From Desulfobacter latus (GTDB lineage: Bacteria; Desulfobacterota; Desulfobacteria; Desulfobacterales; Desulfobacteraceae): a stretch of 64,000 nt of DNA. The stretch covers positions 61,313-125,312 of the forward strand of contig NZ_JACADJ010000004.1 in NCBI RefSeq assembly GCF_013389365.1, in the 5' to 3' direction. A model generated the notes under the pieces. It did no database searches. It saw nothing but the letters and a program-made list of their open reading frames with translations, and was not told where the DNA came from. The stretch's first letter is position 1, and the number at the start of each line of letters is the position of its first letter. This document shows, one piece after another, positions 52,473 to 62,183 of this stretch. The position numbers and the translations under genes were made by a program.

Positions 52473-54146
52473 ATGGCGATCAAAAAAAATGAAACCGGCA
52501 CATGGGTACTGGACCGGGCGCAAATTCCCGACGAGGCCAGACAGGAAGTCGAAATTTTTGATACCACCCTGCGGGATGGTGAACAGGGCGGGGTAACCTT
52601 TAAAGGGGATTCAAAGTTTAGAATTGCCCGGTTCCTTGCGGATACGGGGGTCAGTACCATAGAGGTTGGGTTTCCCAGTTCAACCCCCTTGGAATTTGAT
52701 ACCGTCAAACAGATTGCCGATACCGTGGAAGGGCCCCATATCTGCGGACTGACCACCATGGATCTTGAAAATATCAAGCGGACCTGGCAGGCCCTGGAAA
52801 ATAATCCCAACCCCACCATCCATGTATTCACCCTTAATATTGACGAAGCCTCCATCCGGGCATACAAGGCAGATCCCAATGAACAAATTGAAAAAGCCTC
52901 CCGGGCGGTCGCCTATGCAAAGGAGTTGACAGGCGGTAAAGGCCGGGTGGAATTCTCGGCCCAGAACACCATCCTGGCCTTGTCCCAGTCCCTGAACCCG
53001 GAACATAGTTTTCTGCAGGCGTATATTTCTAAAATTTATGGTCATGCGATTAAAGCAGGCGCAGACGTGATCAACATTCCCCATACCGTGGCCAAGGGAA
53101 TTGAAATTGAAATCCAGGAAGCCATCCAGTATTTTAAAATGCTTGTGGAAGGCACGGATGACGTGATGCTTAGTTTTCACGCCCACAATGATTTCGGCGT
53201 TAGTGTCGCAGATACCCTGGCCGCCATTAAACAGGGCGTCAGGCAGGTGGAAGGCACCTGGTATTCCCTCGGAGAAAGAGCAGGCAATACACCGCTGGAA
53301 CAGGTGATCATGAATCTTTCATTGAAACCTTCCTACAACCGGAAATTTTTTACGTCCTTTAAACTTGAAAAAACCAATGCCGTGGCAAGGTTCATTGAAA
53401 GGGAAAGCTGCATTCCCATTCCCTACAATGCGCCGGGAGTCGGTCCCAATGCCCTGCGCCACGGATCAGGGGTCCATTCCGACGGAGACAAAAAGGGCAA
53501 GGACATTGGGGAAAATATTTACCTGCCCTGCTCACCCGAAGATATCGGCTGGACAGGCAACACCCACCAGATCACCAAGCTGACCGGCGTCACCGGCGTT
53601 ACGGCCAGGCTTGAAGAGCTGGGATATGAATTTGAAAAAGCCTTTGTCCGGGAACATATCATGCCCGTAATAAAATCCAGGGACATCACATATGGGGACA
53701 AGGAGCTGCGGATGATCGGGGATGATTTCAGGTACACAGGGGAAGCGCATATCGAGTTTGTGGATTACGCGTTCAACAAATTTGCCAATTCCAGTGTCCG
53801 CCAGGCCCAGGTGGTCCTGGTCATTGATGGTGAAAAAAAGATCGGCGAGGCCTTCATGGGCAAAAACGGCCCTATCAATGCAGTATTCAGTGCCATTGAC
53901 GATGTTCTGGGGCTTGGTGAAAAAAAACCCAAACTTGTGGTTTACGAGCCCAGTAACCGCGGACGGACTCACTCTTCCACGGCAGAAGCATTGGTTGTAC
54001 TCAGCGGCAACGGCCATGAACTGAATTATAATCTGACGGCCCCGATCTGGTTGGGTAAAGCCGAGGATGACGACACCATCACGGCGTCTGCCAAATCCTA
54101 TGTCCAGGCATTAAGCCGGTTTATGCTGGACATGAAAAAAAAATGA
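52473..54146 (+). CDS. leuA: 2-isopropylmalate synthase (alpha-IPM synthase family)
   Basis: Condenses acetyl-CoA with 2-oxoisovalerate, the first committed step of leucine synthesis. The 557-residue protein has the catalytic TIM barrel (about 25-300) with IFDTTLRDGEQGG (metal and substrate binding), STIEVGFP, FHAHNDFGVSVA (His metal ligands) and LGERAGNTPLEQV. A linker with HGSGVHSDGDKKGKD follows, and the C-terminal LeuA dimer/regulatory domain fills about 420-545, where leucine feedback is expected. A citramalate synthase is the main alternative; the Leu-rich attenuator upstream favours LeuA. Good AGAGGAAG ribosome-binding site. A dehydrogenase remnant lies 15 bp downstream. Confidence 0.88.
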   Translation: MAIKKNETGTWVLDRAQIPDEARQEVEIFDTTLRDGEQGGVTFKGDSKFRIARFLADTGVSTIEVGFPSSTPLEFDTVKQIADTVEGPHICGLTTMDLENIKRTWQALENNPNPTIHVFTLNIDEASIRAYKADPNEQIEKASRAVAYAKELTGGKGRVEFSAQNTILALSQSLNPEHSFLQAYISKIYGHAIKAGADVINIPHTVAKGIEIEIQEAIQYFKMLVEGTDDVMLSFHAHNDFGVSVADTLAAIKQGVRQVEGTWYSLGERAGNTPLEQVIMNLSLKPSYNRKFFTSFKLEKTNAVARFIERESCIPIPYNAPGVGPNALRHGSGVHSDGDKKGKDIGENIYLPCSPEDIGWTGNTHQITKLTGVTGVTARLEELGYEFEKAFVREHIMPVIKSRDITYGDKELRMIGDDFRYTGEAHIEFVDYAFNKFANSSVRQAQVVLVIDGEKKIGEAFMGKNGPINAVFSAIDDVLGLGEKKPKLVVYEPSNRGRTHSSTAEALVVLSGNGHELNYNLTAPIWLGKAEDDDTITASAKSYVQALSRFMLDMKKK

Positions 54147-54161
54147 AATAAAGGAGAAAAA

Positions 54162-54379
54162 ATGAGGGAAAAAAGCTTCGGGTCGCACTGATCGGATGCG
54201 GCCGGATTGCCGTAAAACATATCATGGCCATAACAAAAAGGCACAGCGGCCTTTTGCTCTGTGCTGTGGCAGACACTGATCCCGGGGCTTTGGACAAATT
54301 GCTTGATACCGGTAAACTGCCGGGCAAAAAAAAGCATCACCTAAAAAATACCGTAAACACGTATACGGATTATAACTCT
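54162..54379 (+). pseudogene. Truncated Gfo/Idh/MocA-family oxidoreductase
   Basis: After a good AAGGAG and ATG (54162) the first frame soon stops, but shifting one base after MREK gives KLRVALIGCGRIAVKHIMAI, the Rossmann GxGxxA start of a Gfo/Idh/MocA dehydrogenase. It continues through CAVADTDPGALD to about 54379. The shift lies in a run of six A; seven would restore the frame. All later domains are absent, because ogt begins on the other strand. It is a remnant of a gene once co-transcribed with leuA. Confidence 0.75.
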
Positions 54380-54391
54380 CAAGTTAGAAGA

Positions 54392-54865
54392 TCAGCCCTG
54401 TTCCAGGGCAATGAGTTGCTCCTTGATGGCCAGGCCATGGGCAAATCCGGTGAGGTTGCCATTGGCCCCGACCACCCGATGGCAGGGGATGATGAGGGGG
54501 ATGGGGTTTTTCCCGTTGGCTGCCCCCACTGCCCTGGCCGCCTTTGGGTTGCCCAGTTGTTTGGCAATTTCACCGTAGCTGACCAGGTTGCTGTATGGAA
54601 TGGTGCGCAATTGCGCCCAGACCTTTTTCTGAAATTCAGTGCCTGCGGGGTTTAAGCAGACCTCAAAAACCGTTCTTTTACCCGCCAGGTATTCCAGAAT
54701 TTGGGATTGGGTATGCTTGAAAAATTCCGGCTTTAATTCCCAGGCATCCTGAATCTTAAATTGACGGCTGCCCTGGCCGGTGTTGAGGTGAAGATGGGCA
54801 AGCCCCTTTTCGTTCCCGGCCAGGATGATCTGGCATAACCAGGTATTGAATTTTGTATAATACAT
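54392..54865 (-). CDS. ogt: Methylated-DNA-protein-cysteine methyltransferase
   Basis: Suicide repair protein that takes the methyl group from O6-methylguanine. The 157-residue protein has the active-site Cys128 in LIIPCHRVVG and the DNA-binding HTH part FQKKVWAQLRTIPYSNLVSYGEIA, with the conserved AARAVGAANGKNP and LTGFAHGLAIKEQLIALE. The short N-terminal domain places it with Ogt/MGMT, without the Ada regulatory domain. It converges on the truncated dehydrogenase and is divergent from tilS. Confidence 0.95.
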   Translation of the reverse strand: MYYTKFNTWLCQIILAGNEKGLAHLHLNTGQGSRQFKIQDAWELKPEFFKHTQSQILEYLAGKRTVFEVCLNPAGTEFQKKVWAQLRTIPYSNLVSYGEIAKQLGNPKAARAVGAANGKNPIPLIIPCHRVVGANGNLTGFAHGLAIKEQLIALEQG

Positions 54866-54970
54866 AAATCACGCCTTTAACCTGTTAATATCTTGACAAA
54901 AATTATTTTTTTAACCTATATTCATCCCTGTTTATATCGGGTCCTTCAAAAAAGGTAAAATCCATAACAA

Positions 54971-56071
54971 ATGGCAGCCCAATCCTCCTTTGCCCAAAAA
55001 TTTACAGACCAGGTACTCGGCACCATCCGGGAACACGATATGGTTGCCCCCGGACACCGTGTATTGATCGGTGTTTCCGGCGGTCCGGACTCCATGGCTC
55101 TGGTACAGGTTTTCATGGGTCTGAAAAAAGATCTGGATATCCGTATCGGCCTGGCACATCTGAACCACATGCTTCGGGGCGGTCACGCCCTGGCCGATGA
55201 GACCTTTGTCCGTGACTTTGCCCGGGAACACAACCTTGACCTGGTCGTTGAAAGAAAAAATGTAGCAGAATTTGCCAGAGAACAACAGCTCTGTGTTGAA
55301 GAGGCCGGCAGAAATGTCAGGTATGATTTTTTTAACCGGGTGGCCTGTGAAAAAGGATTTCACCGTATTGCCCTGGGCCATCACCAGGATGATCATATAG
55401 AGCAGGTTTTAATGAATTTTGTTCGCGGGACCGGCCCCCTTGGCCTTCGGGGCATTCCACCGGTCAGGCAGAAAAAATTCATACGTCCTCTGATCCGGAT
55501 GTCCAGAGTCGACATTCTGACGTTTCTTGATGAAATAAACCAGGGGTACAGGATTGATGGCTCCAATGCGGACACATCCTACCTGCGCAACCGGGTCCGC
55601 CACTGTTTGATCCCGTTTCTTGAAAAGGAGTTCAATCCCGATATTAAGGCAGGGATAGAGCGGCTGTCCGGCATCATCGAACAGGAAGATGATTTTCTGG
55701 ACCGGATGGCCCGGACCGCCCTGGAAAACGCTACAACCAGCAGGCAAAAAGAGCAAATTGACATATCCATACCAGCAATTAACACACTTGACCGGGCTAT
55801 AGGCGCCCGGGTCATCCGCGCAGCGCTGTTGTCGGTAAAGCAGAATTTAAGACGGATTTCCCACACCCATATCCGGGATATCCTTTATTTTGCGGGCAAA
55901 AAAGGAGAATCAGGAAAGAGTCTGGACCTTCCCGGCCAAATCCGGGTATACAGACAACAAAGGAATATTCTGCGTATAAAAAAGGAAGCAACAGCACTGC
56001 GGACACTTGGCAGGCATCATAAGACCCGCAGGCATCAAAATGCAAAAACGGACGAAAACCCCGGGATATAA
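54971..56071 (+). CDS. tilS: tRNA(Ile)-lysidine synthase
   Basis: Attaches lysine to C34 of the CAU-anticodon tRNA-Ile so that it reads AUA. The PP-loop SGGPDS is at residues 36-41, followed by HLNHMLRGGHALADE, LGHHQDDHIEQVLMNFVRG and IDGSNADTSYLRNRVRH, all typical of TilS. At 366 residues it has the N-terminal domain and a reduced C-terminal region. The stop codon is directly followed by a half copy of repeat family 2. ftsH lies downstream on the same strand, the usual tilS-ftsH order. Confidence 0.95.
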   Translation: MAAQSSFAQKFTDQVLGTIREHDMVAPGHRVLIGVSGGPDSMALVQVFMGLKKDLDIRIGLAHLNHMLRGGHALADETFVRDFAREHNLDLVVERKNVAEFAREQQLCVEEAGRNVRYDFFNRVACEKGFHRIALGHHQDDHIEQVLMNFVRGTGPLGLRGIPPVRQKKFIRPLIRMSRVDILTFLDEINQGYRIDGSNADTSYLRNRVRHCLIPFLEKEFNPDIKAGIERLSGIIEQEDDFLDRMARTALENATTSRQKEQIDISIPAINTLDRAIGARVIRAALLSVKQNLRRISHTHIRDILYFAGKKGESGKSLDLPGQIRVYRQQRNILRIKKEATALRTLGRHHKTRRHQNAKTDENPGI

Positions 56072-56106
56072 GGTTCATGATCAAAATAAAATCCGCCATA
56101 TGCTTG
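56072..56106. repeat. Half copy of repeat family 2
   Basis: GGTTCATGATCAAAATAAAA followed by TCCGCCATATGCTTG matches one arm of the family, starting directly after the tilS stop. No complementary arm follows. The rest of the tilS-ftsH gap (to 56318) shows no gene. Confidence 0.65.
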
Positions 56107-56318
56107 TATAAAATAAATTTATGTTTATATATATTCATTGATGTTTTTAGCCGGATAACTGCCATGGGCTGACTTGGTTATCAATACTCAGGTTCAACCC
56201 ACAACAAAACATGAAAGATATGAGTTATAAGTTATGAGGAAAACAGCTTGTTTTAAATCTCACGACTCATCACTCAAAACTCACAACTTTCATATTAATA
56301 TTTTAGAGAGGAAATACA

Positions 56319-58289
56319 TTGAATCAATTCTATAAAAATATCTCCCTTTGGCTAGTGATTGTCCTGATGATGGTCATGCTTTACAATGTATTCAACCAGC
56401 AGCCGGGCGGCCAGTCAGATATCGGCTATTCAGAGTTTTTATCCCTTGTGGAAGACGGCCGGATTCAAAATGTGGTTATTCAGGGCCAGGATCTGATCAT
56501 TACAGACACCAGCGGTGCACGATTCAACAGTTATGCGCCGGACGATGCCCAGCTCATTGAGACCCTGCGCAAAAGAGGTGTGTCCATCAAGGCCAAGCCA
56601 CCGGCTGAATCGTCCTGGTTCATGTCCATTATCATTTCCTGGCTGCCCATGATTGTGCTCATCGGGGTATGGATTTTTTTCATGCGCCAGATGCAGGGTG
56701 GCGGCGGTGGGGGAAAAGCGCTCTCTTTTGGAAAAAGCAAAGCCAGGCTCATGGATGACAAGGGGGAAAAGGTGACCTTTGACAATGTCGAGGGCATTAA
56801 TGAGGCCAAAGAGGAGCTTACCGAGGTGGTGGACTTTTTGAAAAACCCCAATAAATATACCCGGCTGGGCGGCCGTATCCCCAAAGGCGTGCTTCTGATG
56901 GGCAATCCCGGTACCGGTAAAACCCTGCTTTCCCGGGCCGTGGCAGGAGAAGCAGGCGTTCCGTTTTTCACTATTTCCGGATCTGATTTTGTTGAAATGT
57001 TTGTGGGGGTCGGCGCATCCCGGGTCCGGGATCTGTTTGCCCAGGGCAAGAAAAATGCACCGTGTATTATATTCATTGACGAAATTGATGCCGTGGGTCG
57101 TCAGCGGGGTGCAGGCCTTGGCGGCGGGCACGATGAACGGGAACAGACCTTGAACCAGCTTTTAGTGGAGATGGACGGGTTTGAATCCAATGAAGGCGTT
57201 ATTCTTATGGCAGCCACCAACCGGGCTGATGTTCTGGACCCGGCACTGCTGCGTCCCGGCCGGTTTGACCGGCAGGTGATGGTGGACATGCCCGACATCA
57301 AGGGACGTGAAGGTATTTTGCGGGTACACATGAAAAAAAGCCCCCTGGCCAAGGATGTGAATCCGACCATTCTTGCCAAAGGGACGCCCGGTTTTTCCGG
57401 TGCCGATCTGGAAAACCTGTGTAATGAGGCAGCGCTTCTGGCAGCCAAACGCAACCGTGAAAAATTGTCCATGCGCGATTTTGAAGATGCCAAGGATAAG
57501 GTTTACATGGGACTTGAAAGAAAATCCAAAGTAATCAAGGAAGAAGAAAAAAAGACCACGGCCTATCACGAGGGTGGTCATGCCCTGGTGGCCCGGTTCC
57601 TGCCCAATACGGACAGCGTAAATAAAATCACCATTATCCCCAGGGGAAGGGCTGCCGGTGTGACCTGGTTTCTGCCCGAGGAAGGGGATTTCAAATACAA
57701 GGACCAGCTGGAGAACGAACTGTGCATTGCCTTTGGCGGTCGTGTGGCAGAAGAGATCATATTTAAACGAATCTCCACCGGGGCTTCCAATGACATAAAG
57801 CAGGCCACAAAACTTGCCAACCGCATGGTCAGAAGTTTCGGCATGAGTGAGAACCTGGCACCGCTCTCCTACGAAGACCATGATGACAATATCTTCATCG
57901 GCAGAGAGATGACCCAGGCCAAAGGCTATTCCGAAGCCACGGCCCAGAAGATAGACGCCGAGGTGGCAGACCTGATCAACCACGCATACAATACAGCCAA
58001 AACCATTTTAGAGGAAAATATCGACATTCTCCATGCCCTGACCGATCTTCTCCTGGAAAAGGAAACGGTTATGGGGCCTGAGCTTGATGATCTGATTGCA
58101 AGCCTGCGTCCGGATTTTGATTTCTTTGGACACCGGAACATCCAGACGGAACCGGAGGCACCCAAAGAGGAAGAGGATCAGGGAGCTGATGGACAGGCAT
58201 CGGTGGAGAATCACGACGCTGACGACGAGACAAAGACAAAAGCGCCTGATCCGGACACGCCGGATTCTGATGAGTCCAGGGATAAATAG
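56319..58289 (+). CDS. ftsH: ATP-dependent zinc metalloprotease FtsH
   Basis: Membrane-anchored AAA+ protease for quality control of membrane and short-lived regulatory proteins. The 656-residue protein has TM1 (about 8-24), a periplasmic domain, TM2 (about 103-122), Walker A GNPGTGKT (195-202), Walker B IFIDEID (251-257), the arginine-finger SRH region (about 300-318) and the zinc site HEGGH (417-421). The C-terminal tail (about 600-656) is long and very acidic ([28 protein letters not shown]). Start is TTG or the frame start at 56319 after GAGAGGAAA. Confidence 0.97.
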   Translation: MNQFYKNISLWLVIVLMMVMLYNVFNQQPGGQSDIGYSEFLSLVEDGRIQNVVIQGQDLIITDTSGARFNSYAPDDAQLIETLRKRGVSIKAKPPAESSWFMSIIISWLPMIVLIGVWIFFMRQMQGGGGGGKALSFGKSKARLMDDKGEKVTFDNVEGINEAKEELTEVVDFLKNPNKYTRLGGRIPKGVLLMGNPGTGKTLLSRAVAGEAGVPFFTISGSDFVEMFVGVGASRVRDLFAQGKKNAPCIIFIDEIDAVGRQRGAGLGGGHDEREQTLNQLLVEMDGFESNEGVILMAATNRADVLDPALLRPGRFDRQVMVDMPDIKGREGILRVHMKKSPLAKDVNPTILAKGTPGFSGADLENLCNEAALLAAKRNREKLSMRDFEDAKDKVYMGLERKSKVIKEEEKKTTAYHEGGHALVARFLPNTDSVNKITIIPRGRAAGVTWFLPEEGDFKYKDQLENELCIAFGGRVAEEIIFKRISTGASNDIKQATKLANRMVRSFGMSENLAPLSYEDHDDNIFIGREMTQAKGYSEATAQKIDAEVADLINHAYNTAKTILEENIDILHALTDLLLEKETVMGPELDDLIASLRPDFDFFGHRNIQTEPEAPKEEEDQGADGQASVENHDADDETKTKAPDPDTPDSDESRDK

Positions 58290-58306
58290 TGCGTGAACGC
58301 AAACCC

Positions 58307-58362
58307 GTGTTTGGACGAAAATTTGCCCAGATGCACATTTGGGTGACTTTTCGTTCAAACAC
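58307..58362. repeat. Hairpin between ftsH and folP
   Basis: GTGTTTGGACGAAAATTTGC and the partner ending TGACTTTTCGTTCAAACAC form a long imperfect stem with an inner CCCA/TGGG pair. There is no T-run, so it is a poor terminator. It may reduce or time read-through from ftsH into folP. Confidence 0.7.
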
Positions 58363-58380
58363 TAAATAGGAAACGGTATT

Positions 58381-59253
58381 GTGACCACCACAGCCTTTAC
58401 ACTTGAATTTGGCCGCTTCAAACTGGATCTGGGTCCAAAGGCATGTATCATGGGTATTTTAAACACCACGCCGGATTCTTTTTCAGACGGGGGAAAGTAC
58501 ACCACCTTGGACAAGGCCCTGACCCGGGCCCGGGAAATGGTGGCGGCAGGGGCCCATATCCTGGACATCGGCGGAGAATCCTCCAGGCCGTTTTCTCAAC
58601 CGGTGAGTGAGCAGGAAGAACTTGATCGGACCATCCCTGTCATTGAGGCCATTGCCGGCCGAATAGACATTCCCATCTCCATTGACACGGTGAAAGCAAC
58701 GGTGGCAAAAGAAGCCCTTGCCGCCGGTGGGGCCATCATCAATGATATCTCGGCCTTTGAAAAAGACCCCGGCATGGTGGATGTGGCCGTAGAAACGGGC
58801 GCGCCCGCCGTTCTCATGCACATGAAAGGCACACCGGAAACCATGCAGGTGACCCCGCACTATGATGATCTCATGGGTGAAATCATCACCTATCTGCAGG
58901 AACGGGTTCATTTTGTACTTGAAAAAGGCATGTCGCCAAAAAATATTATCCTGGATCCGGGGATCGGATTTGGTAAAACCGTTGCGCATAACCTTGTGCT
59001 GATCAAGGAACTTCAGCAACTTACAGCCCTGGGATATCCAGTACTCATGGGGCCGTCCAGAAAATCCTTTATCCGGAAAGTGCTGGGCAATGTCACGGGC
59101 AAAAAGGCCGGGGCCGGAGATGCAGGTACCGAGTACGGGACCCTGGCGGCCTGTGCCGCCTCCCTGCTGAACGGCGCACATATTATCCGGGTTCATGATG
59201 TTGAAGCGGTGTGCGCATTCTCACACATCATTGACGCCATCAGGAATGCGTAA
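58381..59253 (+). CDS. folP: Dihydropteroate synthase
   Basis: Joins p-aminobenzoate to the pterin pyrophosphate in folate synthesis. The 290-residue protein has MGILNTTPDSFSDGG (about 22-36), HILDIGGESSRP (about 60-71), ISIDTVKATVAKEAL, INDISAFEKDP, LDPGIGFGKT and GPSRKSFI, the full set of family motifs. It starts with GTG at 58381, preceded by TAGGAAAC. The ybbR start overlaps its stop. The folP-ybbR arrangement is common in Deltaproteobacteria and Firmicutes. Confidence 0.96.
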   Translation: MTTTAFTLEFGRFKLDLGPKACIMGILNTTPDSFSDGGKYTTLDKALTRAREMVAAGAHILDIGGESSRPFSQPVSEQEELDRTIPVIEAIAGRIDIPISIDTVKATVAKEALAAGGAIINDISAFEKDPGMVDVAVETGAPAVLMHMKGTPETMQVTPHYDDLMGEIITYLQERVHFVLEKGMSPKNIILDPGIGFGKTVAHNLVLIKELQQLTALGYPVLMGPSRKSFIRKVLGNVTGKKAGAGDAGTEYGTLAACAASLLNGAHIIRVHDVEAVCAFSHIIDAIRNA

Positions 59254-60208
59254 GCGCCGTCGGATATCTGCACGTTTCCGCCTGCTCGTCCCAATGGCTG
59301 TGGCGGCTGCGGTCATGACGATCGTTATTTTTACCGCATGCACCCAGGCCCCCAAAGAAACAAATCTGCTTCTGCCTGTGGATTATACCAATGTTCCGGA
59401 TGATATGATTTTGACCCATTTTTACACAGACAAAATCGAAGTCAAGATCAAATGCCGGCCCAAACACATTGAAACACTTTCAAAAAAAAGCCTGGTATAT
59501 CCTGCCGACATCTATACAGACCTGGCCTTTGACCCGGCAGGCGGCACGGATGCGATTGAGCCGGGCCATTATCTGCTGCCTGTGGATAAAACCCGTATTC
59601 CTTTAGGGCGTTCTACGTCTATTGTTAACATCACACCTTCTTATTTAGGTATCCGCCTGGAAGAAAAAGTGACCCGGGTCTTCAAAGTGACGGTGCCGTT
59701 GATCGGAAAAACAGCCAAGGGTTACCTGGCGCGTCCCGCGGTGTGTGAACCTGCCACTGTGGCCCTTACCGGCGCAAAATCCCTGATTAACCGGATTGAA
59801 CAGCTCAGCACCAAACCCGTAGACCTGGCCAATGCCAATGAAAATTTTAAAAAAGAAGTTCCCCTGGATCTTAAACAGCCGGAGCTTTTCACGGCTGCCC
59901 AGTCCATATTTGTGGTGTCCGTGAAGGTTCAGTCACTCACCGGAACCCGAACGATTAAACAGATTCCAATACAGATTCAAAACCGGCCCGCAAAAAAAGT
60001 CAGCATTGAACCTTCAACCATTTCCATTGATCTTAAAGGCCCCCATGAAAATTTGAACAGCACAACCCTGACCGATAAAATTTATGCGTTCATGGATCTT
60101 GAAGGGCTTAAGCCCGGGGTATATGCCCGGCACGCCTATATTGACATCCCCGTGGAACTGGTCATGACCAATGCCGCCCCCCGGGTATTTACCGTTAAAA
60201 TTGAATAG
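59246..60208 (+). CDS. YbbR-like domain protein
   Basis: Exported protein of 320 residues with one N-terminal membrane segment (about 11-31, FRLLVPMAVAAAVMTIVIF), then three YbbR-type beta domains (for example RKSLVYPADIYTDL-like start, LGIRLEEKVTRVFKVTVPL, CEPATVALTGAKSLINRIEQL, IEPSTISIDLKGP). YbbR/CdaR proteins regulate the diadenylate cyclase CdaA in Firmicutes, where the order is cdaA-ybbR-glmM. Here no cdaA or glmM is adjacent. ATG 59246 overlaps the folP stop by 8 bp and is preferred to the upstream ATG at 59195, which lies deep inside folP. FTAC at about 31-34 is a poor lipobox. Confidence 0.8.
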   Translation: MRKRRRISARFRLLVPMAVAAAVMTIVIFTACTQAPKETNLLLPVDYTNVPDDMILTHFYTDKIEVKIKCRPKHIETLSKKSLVYPADIYTDLAFDPAGGTDAIEPGHYLLPVDKTRIPLGRSTSIVNITPSYLGIRLEEKVTRVFKVTVPLIGKTAKGYLARPAVCEPATVALTGAKSLINRIEQLSTKPVDLANANENFKKEVPLDLKQPELFTAAQSIFVVSVKVQSLTGTRTIKQIPIQIQNRPAKKVSIEPSTISIDLKGPHENLNSTTLTDKIYAFMDLEGLKPGVYARHAYIDIPVELVMTNAAPRVFTVKIE

Positions 60209-60223
60209 ACAAGGAGAGAAAAT

Positions 60224-60991
60224 ATGCTGCTGGTAATTGATGTGGGCAATACCAATACGGTGATCGGCGTTTACAAAGATGAAACCCTGGCGCAGGACTG
60301 GCGTATCAGAACCGTCAGAGAAACCACGGCGGATGAGTTTAATATCCTGGCCCGGGCTTTGTTTGCCGACAAAGGCATCCAGCTCACCGACATCTCAAAA
60401 GTTGTTATATCCTCCGTGGTGCCGTCGTCCGTGAGGATATTACACGCTTTCTGCGAGCGCTATCTGGGTCTTACACCATTGTGGGTCAATGCAGCATCCG
60501 TAAAAAAACTGATGCCCATTCTCTATTCAAATCCCAACGAGGTCGGCGCGGACCGCATTGTCAATGCCGTGGCAGCCTATGAAAAATATAAAAAAGCACT
60601 GATCATTATTGATTTCGGCACAGCCACTACCTTTGACGCCATCACGGAAAAAGGCGAATACCTTGGCGGCGCCATCTGCCCCGGCGTGGTGATCTCATCC
60701 GACGCACTGTTCCAAAGGGCATCCCGCCTGCCCCGGGTGGAAATGCTCAAAGCACCGGACAGGGTGATCGGTGATGACACCATTGAAAGCATTCAGTCCG
60801 GTATTATTTTCGGCAACGCAGCCATGGTGGACGGTATGGTGGACCGGATGAAACAGGAAATGAACACCACACCCATGATTATTGCCACGGGCGGACTTGC
60901 CCCGCTCATTGCCGAAGTATCCAATGCCATTGAATCCGTGGACCTGGCCCTGACCCTGGAGGGGCTTAAAATCATCAGCCGGGCACTGTGA
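60224..60991 (+). CDS. coaX: Type III pantothenate kinase
   Basis: First step of coenzyme A synthesis, an ASKHA-fold kinase that uses a monovalent cation. The 255-residue protein begins MLLVIDVGNTNTVIGVYK (phosphate 1 motif) and has NPNEVGADRIVNAVAAYE, IIDFGTATTFDAI (phosphate 2), GGAICPGV and ATGGLAPLI. Length is normal. It follows ybbR by 15 bp with an AAGGAGAG ribosome-binding site, so it is probably the last gene of the ftsH/folP-ybbR-coaX group. Confidence 0.96.
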   Translation: MLLVIDVGNTNTVIGVYKDETLAQDWRIRTVRETTADEFNILARALFADKGIQLTDISKVVISSVVPSSVRILHAFCERYLGLTPLWVNAASVKKLMPILYSNPNEVGADRIVNAVAAYEKYKKALIIIDFGTATTFDAITEKGEYLGGAICPGVVISSDALFQRASRLPRVEMLKAPDRVIGDDTIESIQSGIIFGNAAMVDGMVDRMKQEMNTTPMIIATGGLAPLIAEVSNAIESVDLALTLEGLKIISRAL

Positions 60992-61127
60992 TATATCTTG
61001 GCTGTTGAACACACTCGCTTCAGATTCGTCCATAATATTCAGGGCTCTTGCCGCAATCCGAAGAAAGGATTCCTGCAAAAGCTTTTCGAAAGTGATTGAT
61101 TGTCTTGGATTATGCTGCTTCCAATTT

Positions 61128-61287
61128 AGGCCCATGATCAGAATTAAATCCGCCACAGATGCGCCGGATTTTAAGTCGCCGGCAAGGCACGCCAACGGAA
61201 GCATATTGACATATGTTTCCGTTGGCGTAACGCCGAAGGCGGCTTAAAAGTCAAGCAGATGGGCGATTTTATTTTGATCATGGGCCT
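61128..61287. repeat. Dispersed palindromic repeat, family 2, full-length copy
   Basis: Ends AGGCCCATGATCAGAATTAA and TTTTATTTTGATCATGGGCC; inner arms CACGCCAACGGAAGCATATT and its partner around the centre GACATATG. Very close to the copy at 45692 and, in inverted orientation, to 16513. Confidence 0.9.
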
Positions 61288-61399
61288 CTGTGCCAATCTT
61301 TTAATTGATTGCAACATAACGTTGGGATTACAAACGGTTGAAGTGCCATATATCTGGTCAGCTCATTGGTGGCCCATCTTATGATCAAGCCCTTAACAG

Positions 61400-61531
61400 G
61401 GCTTGGTCATAACATCGGCCACAATGTAGGTTGGGTTGAACGAAGTGAAACCCAACAACTTATCGGCGTTGGGTTTCGTTCCTGAACCCAACCTACCGGA
61501 AATTCGTATGGCCGAAAATATGACTAAGGCC
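61400..61531. repeat. Dispersed palindromic repeat, family 1, copy 3
   Basis: Same structure and same loop orientation (AACTTATCGGC) as copy 1 at 1715-1846. It marks the border between normal-composition DNA and the AT-rich right end of the window. Confidence 0.9.
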
Positions 61532-62183
61532 AAATAAAAATACCGTAGGTTCTAAGAGAGTTTAAGCCTGTGGAGAGGAAATGAGACCTAAGCAGTTTGT
61601 TCGGGCACATTCTATGAAGCAGGAATTTCTCATCATTTACGCCTAATAGGTAAGAATGAATAAGAAGAAAGGAACAGTTTTGGAATAAGAACCTCCAGGT
61701 TGATGTGGTTGGGATAAGAGATGATAAATAGATGGATTAACATTGGGGAATGCAAATAGGACCGAATTTCATCTGTAAAATCGTTGATAAAAGAAATCGA
61801 ACAAAAAATGAAAAATTATTCAAACCCCAAAAACCACACCATCACATGTCATGTTTTTGTAACGCGAATGGTACGTAAAATGGAAAATACGGATGTGTAT
61901 TGGCATACATTGGAAGATTTGTATGGGGAATAGTTTAATTGTATAAACAAGTCAACACCTACTTCAATAAACGCTTTGGACAAAAAAAATAAAAAACATC
62001 TTGTGGAGTTAAAATTTGAGTACCCGTTCTCATTTTTCAGATGCTTGATGGTGATAACTATTAATAATAGTCTGGGGTTTTGAATTCCACATTAGGGACA
62101 TTTCGATATTGATGTAGTCCACAGTGAGAATGTGAAATAATCTCCGTCCACAATACTTCTGTTATTGAATACTTTTTTGAAAT
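61532..62183. other. AT-rich gene-poor stretch
   Basis: No gene is supported with confidence. A 41-codon frame at 61808-61933 begins MKNYSNPKNHTITCHV and ends MENTDVYWHTLEDLYGE; it looks protein-like but has no clear ribosome-binding site and could be a remnant. Confidence 0.4.

Noticed and set aside
60695..61204. Minus-strand open frame over the coaX 3' end and repeat family 2
   Set aside because: Half lies antisense to coaX and part is translated repeat; the segment KLLQESFLRIAARAL looks protein-like but has no start signal and no recognised family.
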